DNA from: Spirochaetota bacterium | GTDB lineage: Bacteria > Spirochaetota > Brevinematia > DTOW01 | Assembly: GCA_028276145.1 (NCBI GenBank) | Contig: JAPYWX010000107.1 | Location: forward strand, 1 to 5,594 | Length of the DNA stretch: 5,594 nucleotides | Reading direction: 5' to 3' | In this document: piece after piece, positions 1 through 5,083 of the stretch | How the letters are laid out: each line of letters begins with the position of its first letter | Position numbering within the stretch: position 1 is the first letter of the stretch | Notes under the pieces: generated by a model | The model's input: only the letters and a program-made list of their open reading frames with translations | Database searches by the model: none | What the model was told of the DNA's origin: nothing | Program-made: the position numbers and the translations under genes

Positions 1-435
1 AAGAAGCATTTACCAAATATAAATTTTCTAAAAATTCACTTTGTTCTTGATAAAAGTAAAGTTGTTATTTACTATACGAGTGAGGAAAGAGTTGATTTTA
101 GGGAGGCGGTGAAGGAGCTAGCGTCTTTATTTAGAACGAGGATAGAGATGAGGCAAGTGAGTTCCCGGGAAGCATTCAGGCTGATGGGGGGAATAGGTAT
201 ATGTGGTATGGAGTGTTGCTGTAGTAGGTTTGATGTTAAGAACGACCACATATCTGCTAGCTTAGTTAAGGAACAATCTTTGTCAGAGGTGAATGCTAAA
301 CTTATTGGACCATGCGGTAAGCTTTTATGTTGCTTGAGTTATGAACGCGAAAATTATAAGGATGGTAAGTGTTTGATATGTAAAAGTACTCAAAACAATT
401 ATCAGGAAAATGGTTACGTATGGATAGCAGAATAA
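1..435 (+). CDS. ricT: RicT/YaaT-family PSP1-domain protein, 3' part (5' end outside window)
   Basis: The frame is open from base 1 to the TAA at 433-435, giving the last 144 residues of a larger protein. The segment from about residue 12 (a beta strand, then YYTSEERVDFRE) through RTRIEMRQ is typical of the PSP1 C-terminal domain. Two cysteine motifs follow: GGIGICGMECCCSRF (C68, C72, C73, C74) and GPCGKLLCC (C105, C110, C111), both fitting the family pattern CG-x3-CC. In Bacillus subtilis, RicT (YaaT) joins RicA and RicF in an Fe-S complex that affects RNase Y-dependent mRNA processing, phosphorelay, competence and biofilm control. That role here is inferred from the family. After the domain the tail is short and holds an extra CxxC (C124, C127). 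pgsA begins inside the last 16 bases, so the two are probably co-transcribed. The true start cannot be seen. Confidence 0.86.
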   Translation, partial: KKHLPNINFLKIHFVLDKSKVVIYYTSEERVDFREAVKELASLFRTRIEMRQVSSREAFRLMGGIGICGMECCCSRFDVKNDHISASLVKEQSLSEVNAKLIGPCGKLLCCLSYERENYKDGKCLICKSTQNNYQENGYVWIAE

Positions 436-968
436 TAACAATACCTAACATATTGTCCTTAATAAGGATATATTCGTCTTTCCCGATAGTTGTATTTTTT
501 TGGTTGGGAAATTACAAGGTTGTCCTTATCGTTTTGATACTTGCATATATTACTGATGCAGTTGATGGTTTTGTTGCTAGACAGTTTAATCAGGTGTCGG
601 ATTGGGGTAAGGTTCTTGATCCACTAGGTGATAAAGTCCTTTCTGCTTCTGTGTCTTTGCTACTATTACAAAAGGGAATTCTTGATTTGTACTTTGTTGT
701 ACTAGTTATTTTGAGAGATTTCCTGATATCAGTTTTTTCTGTTAAGAAGATAAAAAACGAAAAATTCGTTTTTCAGGCTGTTTTTGTTGGAAAACTTTTG
801 ACTTTTCTTTTGGCAATTTTATATTCTTTATCTGTGTTGAACCTCATGAATTCAGTATCCTTAAGTGTAGTTAAAATACTTGAGATTGTTTGCTTGCTTT
901 TTGTTCTTATTTCAGGTACATACTACTTGATGATATATCTGAAAAGTGATAAAAATGTCAACCAATAG
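420..968 (+). CDS. pgsA: CDP-diacylglycerol--glycerol-3-phosphate 3-phosphatidyltransferase
   Basis: A 182-residue, strongly hydrophobic protein of normal length for PgsA. This enzyme transfers a phosphatidyl group from CDP-diacylglycerol to glycerol 3-phosphate in the inner membrane, the committed step to phosphatidylglycerol. The CDP-alcohol phosphotransferase signature is complete: D46-x2-D49-G50-x2-A53-R54-x8-G63-x3-D67-x3-D71. The N-terminus (TIPNILSLIRIY, residues 7-18) matches the conserved helix preceding the first membrane segment. Further hydrophobic stretches lie around residues 22-45, 74-105, 118-142 and 148-173. The ATG lies inside the end of ricT. An AGGA at 404-407 is a rather distant ribosome site (12 nt), so translational coupling is likely. 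The next gene starts inside this one's last codons. Another CDP-alcohol phosphotransferase specificity cannot be ruled out, but size and motifs fit PgsA best. Confidence 0.88.
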   Translation: MDSRIITIPNILSLIRIYSSFPIVVFFWLGNYKVVLIVLILAYITDAVDGFVARQFNQVSDWGKVLDPLGDKVLSASVSLLLLQKGILDLYFVVLVILRDFLISVFSVKKIKNEKFVFQAVFVGKLLTFLLAILYSLSVLNLMNSVSLSVVKILEIVCLLFVLISGTYYLMIYLKSDKNVNQ

Positions 969-1800
969 GGTTTTTGACATACCTACTTCACCCATCTTAG
1001 GGAATTTGGATTATTGGATAACGACAAACTCTGAGAGTATATCACATAATTATTTACCTCTTAAAAACTTGATTTTAATAATTGTGGGAGGACGCAGTTT
1101 AGCAGAGATAAATTTAGAAACTAATGAGATAGCTCTTGACCTAGCCCCCTTCCAGAGAATAGCGTTTTTCTTGTCCTCTAGGAATAGGGTTTATATTGAA
1201 AGGAGAACGATGAGAAAGATATTTTCTGATTTTGACACTTTGGGAATTATTTTTAATTACTCAAGGTTTAAGGTTGGAAATCTAAGAAAAATAATAGAAA
1301 AGGCACATAGTAAGTCTGTACTTTTGTATGAGCTAGAGAAGGAGACTGGGGGGGAAGTAATTCTTATTCATCAGAAGAAGTTCTATTCTTTCCACGAAGT
1401 GTGTTTTTTGAGGTCTAATATTTACGAAGTGGACAACTATGTGTCTTATTTAGTTAGCAAGTTAGTAGATTTTTCAGACGACGATGTCTGGAAGATAAAA
1501 ACTATTCTGTACGAAGTTTTTGATAATGCTTTGGAGCATGGTAATAAGTTTGATAGCCGTAAATTGATAAGATCTGAGGCTTTGATAAGTAATAACGGTT
1601 TTCACATAGAAGTTTCTGACCAGGGGGAGGGGTTCAGTTTTGAAGTGTTAAGTAATCCTCCAAACAAGGGAGGTCCTAAGGGAAGGGGATTAATGATGAT
1701 AAGGAAGCTTTCGGATATAACAGCTATAAAAAACGGAGGTACAACAATAGAGATATTTGTTCGCCGTTCTAACACTTACACTATAAACTTGACAAGGTAA
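955..1800 (+). CDS. GHKL ATP-binding protein, RsbW/anti-sigma-kinase-like C-terminus, unknown N-terminus
   Basis: I prefer ATG 955 (281 residues), with AAGTGAT at 944-950 as a possible ribosome site. GTG 946 would add three residues. Numbering below is from GTG 946. The C-terminal third (about 155-273) is a Bergerat-fold ATPase of the RsbW/SpoIIAB type. Its N box is YEVFDNALEHGN (189-200, with E190 and N194), its G1 box DQGEGF (225-230, with D225) and its G2 box GGPKGRGLMMI (242-252). There is no histidine phospho-acceptor domain, so this is not a full sensor kinase. Family members are usually serine kinases acting on STAS-domain antagonists or anti-sigma switches, but no such partner is visible here. 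The first 150 residues form an alternating strand/helix domain that I do not recognise. The gene overlaps pgsA by 14 nt and ends flush against the convergent gene at 1801. Target and signal are unknown. Confidence 0.8.
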   Translation: MSTNRVFDIPTSPILGNLDYWITTNSESISHNYLPLKNLILIIVGGRSLAEINLETNEIALDLAPFQRIAFFLSSRNRVYIERRTMRKIFSDFDTLGIIFNYSRFKVGNLRKIIEKAHSKSVLLYELEKETGGEVILIHQKKFYSFHEVCFLRSNIYEVDNYVSYLVSKLVDFSDDDVWKIKTILYEVFDNALEHGNKFDSRKLIRSEALISNNGFHIEVSDQGEGFSFEVLSNPPNKGGPKGRGLMMIRKLSDITAIKNGGTTIEIFVRRSNTYTINLTR

Positions 1801-2565
1801 TCAGTTACCTACGTATTTCCTGTACAAGTACTCAATTGCTATTTTGTCCTTCAAATCTGATATCATCAATCTTCCATTTTCGAAGAGAAACATTTTTCTG
1901 CCTTCTGCCTCGAAGTTTATGTAGTTGTCATCCTCAAGAATGATGTTTATATTATGGCGCTTGAAAAGTTCTGAGAACTTTTTTATATCTAATTTCCTGT
2001 CATCTACTGGAAAAACTCCGGATGTTCCGTTTCCACAATCTGGATTTATCATTTCTCCATATTCGTAGCTTGCGTATTTTCTTTCATTTCTGCATTCACA
2101 ACTACTTGTAGTTTCTTCAATCCTTCCTTTGTGTATGAAAAAGTCCTTTTTTTCATTCATGGAAATACTAACAATTTTGAATAATGTGTCCTCATCTGTT
2201 TCACTAAGCTTATCTTGGAGAAAGAAGTAGTTAGAAATCTTTCTTTCTTCTGTGATACATCTAATGCAGCTTCTGGGCTTGCTGAATTTTACGATGATTC
2301 CTTCGCCAAAGGGAAGAATGGATACGAGGTTTATGTCTTTTTCTAAGCATATTTCTTCTATAACGAAAGATGTTAGAAAATTGAAAGTAAAATTATAAAC
2401 TCTATCAATTTCATTGAGGATGCTTTCTATGGAAGGAAAATTTATTGATTCGTTTATGTGCTTAACATCTTCTAGTTGTTTTTCGTAGGGACCTATTATA
2501 AGAGGGATATTGTTGGATTTAGCGAATTTTATGGAAATTTCGTTTACACCTATGATAGCATCCAT
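1801..2565 (-). CDS. Shortened, apparently degenerate ThiF/MoeB/HesA (E1-like) family protein
   Basis: A 254-residue protein starting at ATG (2565-2563) and ending in TGA (1803-1801). An in-frame TAA about 30 nt upstream excludes a long extension. The C-terminal 60 residues (from about KLDIKKFSELF to IEYLYRKYVG) resemble the tail found in many standalone ThiF-type adenylyltransferases, ending in a pattern like F-x-GR...A..LY.KY.G. C100-x2-C103 (SCIRC) fits the first zinc pair. C156/C158 may be the second pair, and C177-G fits a later conserved CG. ILNEIDRVYNFTFNF (49-63) aligns by eye with the motif before the catalytic Asp of active E1 enzymes (D-x-V-x-D-x-T-D-N-F). Here, however, the Asp positions are N58 and F61. 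The glycine-rich loop (usually GxGGxG) reads GVNEIS at 6-11, and the segment with the usual Arg, Gln and Lys is missing. It probably does not adenylate a substrate. A distant, unrelated family remains possible. Confidence 0.55.
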   Translation of the reverse strand: MDAIIGVNEISIKFAKSNNIPLIIGPYEKQLEDVKHINESINFPSIESILNEIDRVYNFTFNFLTSFVIEEICLEKDINLVSILPFGEGIIVKFSKPRSCIRCITEERKISNYFFLQDKLSETDEDTLFKIVSISMNEKKDFFIHKGRIEETTSSCECRNERKYASYEYGEMINPDCGNGTSGVFPVDDRKLDIKKFSELFKRHNINIILEDDNYINFEAEGRKMFLFENGRLMISDLKDKIAIEYLYRKYVGN

Positions 2566-2571
2566 AAATGT

Positions 2572-2577
2572 ATTATG
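2572..2577 (-). promoter_or_regulatory. Possible -10 element of the minus-strand E1-like gene (leaderless transcript)
   Basis: On the minus strand CATAAT ends six bases before the ATG at 2565, so transcription would start at or next to the start codon. No Shine-Dalgarno-like sequence lies in between, which fits a leaderless message. No good -35 hexamer is seen at the right distance, so support is weak. Confidence 0.25.
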
Positions 2578-2605
2578 AACAAAGAGAGTAGGTTATTTCA
2601 TTTTC

Positions 2606-2635
2606 TTGATATCATTTCTAGGTTTTTAGTATAAT
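2606..2635 (+). promoter_or_regulatory. Sigma70-type promoter of the tRNA-Arg-Lys-Leu cluster
   Basis: TTGATA (2606-2611) and a perfect TATAAT (2630-2635) are separated by 18 bp. The expected start point, near 2642, is about 12 nt before tRNA-Arg. It is the best housekeeping promoter in the window. It probably drives all three tRNAs and, by read-through, comEC, because no terminator lies between them. It sits back to back with the start of the minus-strand gene. Confidence 0.75.
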
Positions 2636-2653
2636 TTTATTTGGAAGTTGAGA

Positions 2654-2727
2654 GCGCCTGTAGCTCAAATGGATAGAGCAGTGGACTTCGAATCCAATGG
2701 TTGCGGGTTCGAGTCCCGCCGGGCGCG
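2654..2727 (+). tRNA. tRNA-Arg, anticodon TCG (2688-2690)
   Basis: The 74-nt cloverleaf is complete. The acceptor stem pairs GCGCCTG with CGGGCGC (one G-U pair), with discriminator G at 2727. The D stem is GCTC/GAGC, the anticodon loop CTTCGAA, and the T arm GCGGG-TTCGAGT-CCCGC. The anticodon stem has a G-A mismatch at its outermost pair (27-43). The 3' CCA is not encoded and must be added. The anticodon UCG would read CGN codons, which are rare in this window, where AGA/AGG dominate. Confidence 0.96.
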
Positions 2728-2734
2728 AGAGTAT

Positions 2735-2808
<74 letters not shown>

Positions 2809-2813
2809 AATTT

Positions 2814-2895
2814 GGGCAGATGGCGGAACTGGCAGACGCGCTAGACTTAGGATCTAGTGGGGCAACCCGTGGGGGTTCAAGTCCCCCTCTGCCCA
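2814..2895 (+). tRNA. tRNA-Leu, anticodon TAG (2848-2850)
   Basis: An 82-nt class II tRNA. The acceptor is GGGCAGA/TCTGCCC with discriminator A. The anticodon loop is CTTAGGA on a CTAGA/TCTAG stem, followed by a long variable arm (TGGGGCAACCCGT) and a T arm GGGGG-TTCAAGT-CCCCC. It reads CUN leucine codons. It lies 5 nt after tRNA-Lys, has no encoded CCA, and its 3' end is only 7 nt before the comEC start codon. Confidence 0.96.
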
Positions 2896-2902
2896 CTCTG
2901 TA

Positions 2903-4429
2903 ATGCCCCTCTTCCTTTTATCAATATTTTTAGCTTTACTTATTGGATCAGGATTAGGAATATTTCTTAGTGTTTATAACTATCCTCAAGGAATTTTGAT
3001 ATTTTATTCAAACTTCATAGTTATAACGCTCTCGGTAGCTACAATTATTGTTATTTTGCTTCTGTATTCTTTGGTGAAAGGGAAAAAGTTCCTTTTGGGA
3101 GCTTTTTCTCTGATATTGGTGTTATATCTTTCTTTTAATTATGCTTTCATCATTTCTAAGAAGAGAATTGATAAACTTGTTTCTACTCCCCCTACAAGCT
3201 TTTTAAGTGGTTATGTTAAGGTTAGCTTTCTAAACAAGGTTCTTGTTCAATCTTCAAACTATAATGTTTGGGTTTACCTAAGAAACTATGATAGTGAGTT
3301 TAGTAGGTTAGGTATTAATGTTATTGTGATTGGCAGACCTAGGCACTTCTATAGTTACCTAACGAACAGAAACTTTTTGTCTTACACTCTTTATTTACTT
3401 AAAGATGATGTTCCGTTTGTTTTGTATTCTGATGAAAACAGTTTGGTTGATTCTTACGGTGAGGAGAATATATTACTTAAGTTAGCAAATGATTTGAGAC
3501 AAAATATTTTTTCTACTTTTGAAAGTAGATTACCTTTGACTTTTTGGCTTTCATCTTCACTTATTATTGGTGAGTCATCGGAGATGTCAAAGGAGTTTTC
3601 TGAAGAAGTTAGAAAAGCTGGGTTAGCTCATATATTTTCTGTCTCTGGTTTTCATGTTGGGGTAATAGTTGGGGTATTGGTGATATTGTTTAATTTATTC
3701 AGATTACCTAGAGTTGTTCAATTTTTTGTAGGTACTCTGTTTTTAATTATTTACTCTATAATTGTTGGGTTGAAACCACCTGTTGTTAGAGCTTCAATAC
3801 TAGCTTCTATTGTGTTACTCATGAGGAGTTTTAGCTTTAAGCCTAATTATCTAAACATTACTTCGGTTACTGGTATAGCTATGTTACTTTTAAATCCATT
3901 TCTTTCGGTAGATGTTGGTTTCATACTGTCCTTCGTTGCTTTGATAAGTATTATACTGTTTTCTAGATATATCACTGATGCGATTTCAATTTTTTTGAAT
4001 TCTGTATTTAAATTTGAGATGGGTAATATCTCAAAGAGTGTTGTTACATTGTTTTCTGTTTCGTTTGTTGCTACCGTTTTCACATTGCCTATAGTTCTAA
4101 TGTGGTTTGGTAAATCTTCCATAGTTGGTATACTGTCAAGTATAGTGATGGTTCCGCTGTCTTCGCTAAATATAACTTCAGGTATGCTGTCTTATGTTTC
4201 TTATGTTCTTTCCCCGAGTGTTGGTGAGTTGCTTTTTAGAGCTACAAACTTGTTTAATGTTGTCTTTATTTTGTTAACAAACTATTTTTCTTCGTTACCA
4301 CTAGAAATTTCAGCTAATCTGGGAATCCTGACATTCGCTATAGGAATTCCTATTTATTATTACCTTGCCTTTTTGGTTATTATTAGGCTGCCGAGAATCA
4401 CTTCTCTTTTAAGGACCCATCTTATTTGA
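2903..4429 (+). CDS. comEC: ComEC/Rec2-family competence membrane protein (no beta-lactamase domain)
   Basis: A 508-residue polytopic membrane protein. ComEC forms the inner-membrane channel that takes up single-stranded DNA during natural transformation. The N-terminal part has about three membrane segments (2-26, 33-57, 64-84) and then a soluble region (about 95-205), as in the DUF4131/OB-fold part of the family. The competence domain follows (about 205-500). Its hallmark RKAGLAHIFSVSGFHVG spans 237-253, with H243, S248, G249 and H251. KPPVVRAS (291-298) and NPFLSVDVGFILSF (331-344) are also typical. Larger ComEC proteins end in a metallo-beta-lactamase domain; here the protein stops after the last membrane helices, as in other short versions. 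The ATG lies 7 nt after tRNA-Leu with no Shine-Dalgarno, so expression probably depends on the tRNA promoter and transcript processing. No other competence gene is visible. Confidence 0.87.
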   Translation: MPLFLLSIFLALLIGSGLGIFLSVYNYPQGILIFYSNFIVITLSVATIIVILLLYSLVKGKKFLLGAFSLILVLYLSFNYAFIISKKRIDKLVSTPPTSFLSGYVKVSFLNKVLVQSSNYNVWVYLRNYDSEFSRLGINVIVIGRPRHFYSYLTNRNFLSYTLYLLKDDVPFVLYSDENSLVDSYGEENILLKLANDLRQNIFSTFESRLPLTFWLSSSLIIGESSEMSKEFSEEVRKAGLAHIFSVSGFHVGVIVGVLVILFNLFRLPRVVQFFVGTLFLIIYSIIVGLKPPVVRASILASIVLLMRSFSFKPNYLNITSVTGIAMLLLNPFLSVDVGFILSFVALISIILFSRYITDAISIFLNSVFKFEMGNISKSVVTLFSVSFVATVFTLPIVLMWFGKSSIVGILSSIVMVPLSSLNITSGMLSYVSYVLSPSVGELLFRATNLFNVVFILLTNYFSSLPLEISANLGILTFAIGIPIYYYLAFLVIIRLPRITSLLRTHLI

Positions 4430-4441
4430 TTGTAGAGAAGT
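4400..4441 (+). terminator. Possible long-loop hairpin at the end of comEC
   Basis: ACTTCTCT (4400-4407) and AGAGAAGT (4434-4441) form a perfect 8-bp inverted repeat around a 26-nt loop that contains the comEC stop codon. Only a short TTT follows the second arm and the loop is long, so this is a weak candidate for a transcript end. A second, smaller pairing (TAGAG 4433-4437 with CTCTA 4447-4451) competes with it. Confidence 0.25.
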
Positions 4442-4460
4442 TTAACCTCTATTAAAAGTG

Positions 4461-4530
4461 TTTAAGTAGAAAGGTGTTTTTAGCACCTTGCTTTAAGTAA
4501 TTCAGCTACCCACCTTTGAGATTTTAAGTA
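4461..4530 (+). repeat. Three TTTAAGTA motifs at exact 31-bp spacing
   Basis: TTTAAGTA occurs at 4461-4468, 4492-4499 and 4523-4530, each 31 bp after the last, close to three turns of B-DNA. Weaker 6-of-8 matches continue the same phase at 4554 (GTTAAGAA) and 4585 (TTTATGAA). The sequences between the motifs are not clearly alike. This could be a phased binding site or a decayed tandem repeat. Confidence 0.5.
4471..4489 (+). repeat. Hairpin AAGGTG-(7)-CACCTT, degenerate GTGCT/AGCAC family member
   Basis: A 6-bp perfect stem with loop TTTTTAG. The right arm contains AGCACC as in the copy at 4662-4677, so it looks like a diverged member of the same palindrome family. It lies about 40 bp after comEC and could help end its transcript, but no proper T-tract follows. 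Confidence 0.5.
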
Positions 4531-4560
4531 AGGCTACTCCTTCCATTACCCTAGTTAAGA

Positions 4561-4576
4561 AGTGCTATAAAGCACT
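4561..4576 (+). repeat. Palindromic repeat AGTGCT-ATAA-AGCACT
   Basis: A perfect 6-bp stem with a 4-nt loop. With its left flank (4555-4575) it matches 4928-4948 at 19 of 21 positions, showing that more than the stem was copied or conserved. Confidence 0.75.
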
Positions 4577-4661
4577 CCAACCTATTTATGAAAGGTTTTA
4601 CCCCATCGCCTGTCAGAATAGCTTAAACAAAAAGTCCTTTAAGGTTGTAGAAGTACTCGAC

Positions 4662-4677
4662 GGTGCTATAAAGCACC
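4662..4677 (+). repeat. Palindromic repeat GGTGCT-ATAA-AGCACC
   Basis: Identical to the copy at 4561-4576 except that the outermost A-T pair is G-C. Both sides changed together, so pairing is kept. The stem is 6 bp with an ATAA loop. Confidence 0.75.
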
Positions 4678-4697
4678 CAGTCCACCATTATTTTCCT

Positions 4698-4719
4698 GTT
4701 TGGATGTGAAGCACCAAAC
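4698..4719 (+). repeat. Hairpin GTTTGG...CCAAAC with AGCACC in the right arm
   Basis: A 6-bp stem (4698-4703 with 4714-4719) extends to 8 bp if one A (4704) is bulged, pairing TG with CA around a TGAAG loop. It seems to be another variant of the GTGCT/AGCAC family. Confidence 0.5.
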
Positions 4720-4782
4720 TACCCTGTTTTTTGTTAAAAATGCACTTTAAGCACTCTGTTAAAAATCTGTCATAAGCACGAT

Positions 4783-4846
4783 GTGCTAATAAGCACTTGT
4801 GCTAGTAAGCACTTGTGCTAATAAGCACTCGTGCTAATAAGCACTC
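4783..4846 (+). repeat. Tandem array, 4 x 16 bp, each unit a GTGCT-AATA-AGCAC hairpin
   Basis: Units start at 4783, 4799, 4815 and 4831. Three have the core GTGCTAATAAGCAC; the second has AGTA in the loop. The 2-bp linkers are TT, TT, TC and TC. Each unit can form a 5-bp stem with a 4-nt loop. Because AGCAC of one unit also faces GTGCT of the next, the array can instead fold as one long hairpin. A half copy (CATAAGCAC) precedes it at 4771-4779. Such arrays tend to gain and lose units by slippage. Confidence 0.9.
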
Positions 4847-4850
4847 GTTG

Positions 4851-4865
4851 GAAAGCTTAGCTTTC
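4851..4865 (+). repeat. Hairpin GAAAGC-TTA-GCTTTC beside the tandem array
   Basis: A perfect 6-bp stem with a 3-nt loop, extendable to 8 bp with one G-T pair and one T-A pair. It follows the array by 4 bp but does not carry the GTGCT core. A loose terminator role is possible (CCTTTTAG lies 6 bp downstream), but the T-run is short and detached. Confidence 0.5.
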
Positions 4866-4922
4866 TAAGACCTTTTAGTTATTAAATAGGTTATTAAGAC
4901 TTGGTGCTTTGTGCTTTAAGGA

Positions 4923-4979
4923 CTTAATTAAGAAGTGCTATGAAGTACAGTATGCTATTTAGTATAGCGTGCTATTTAG
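4923..4979 (+). repeat. Cluster of palindromes and direct repeats upstream of cheR
   Basis: CTTAATTAAG (4923-4932) is a perfect palindrome. GTGCT-ATGA-AGTAC (4935-4948) is a family copy in which one arm changed C to T, leaving a G-U pair in RNA. TGCTATTTAG is repeated directly at 4953-4962 and 4970-4979, and GCTAT-TTAGT-ATAGC (4954-4968) forms a further hairpin. The cluster ends about 100 bp before the cheR start, so it could hold regulatory sites. No protein is identifiable. Confidence 0.55.
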
Positions 4980-5083
4980 GACAAATTCGCATAAGGTTCT
5001 ATAACTTCTCGGTTTAATATTAATTAGTTTACCTAAATATGATTGAAAAAAGTGTTAAGGATGTTTAAAAATCTTGTAGGTTT

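Larger units (their letters stand above)
4430..5083. other. 654-bp repeat-rich intergenic region between comEC and cheR
   Basis: No convincing gene is present on either strand; the ATG-started frames I followed on the + strand run only 9-12 codons. The stretch is unusually rich in GTGCT and its complement AGCAC: I count ten of each between about 4480 and 4973. Many are arranged as short hairpins. TTTAAG also recurs six times. The region could be a cluster of protein-binding palindromes upstream of cheR, a structured RNA, or a landing zone for a small dispersed repeat family. I see no inverted terminal repeats or transposase remnants, no CRISPR-type repeat-spacer array and no clear promoter for cheR. 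Confidence 0.7.

Noticed and set aside
2566..2653. An N-terminal E1 domain continuing upstream of the minus-strand gene through a frameshift
   Set aside because: Only about 90 bp separate it from the tRNA cluster, and an in-frame TAA lies about 30 nt upstream. There is no room for a missing 60-residue segment.
3847..4122. A 91-codon open frame on the minus strand inside comEC
   Set aside because: It is fully contained in a well-supported membrane-protein gene, has no recognisable features, and is a shadow of the opposite-strand codons.
4588..4626. A 12-codon frame (MKGFTPSPVRIA) in the intergenic region
   Set aside because: It has no ribosome site and no conserved look, and other ATG-started frames in this region are just as short by chance.
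4771..4846. CRISPR array
   Set aside because: The units are contiguous 16-bp palindromes with 2-bp linkers; there are no unique spacers of usual length and no cas genes.
5039..5068. A 9-codon ATG frame just upstream of cheR (MIEKSVKDV), as a possible leader peptide
   Set aside because: It has no ribosome site and no regulatory codon run, and is too short to separate from chance.
5043..5071. TTGAAA (5043-5048) with TAAAAA (5066-5071) as a cheR promoter
   Set aside because: The -10 is poor and would leave almost no leader. A sigma28-type flagellar/chemotaxis promoter (TAAA...GCCGATAA) is also not seen.
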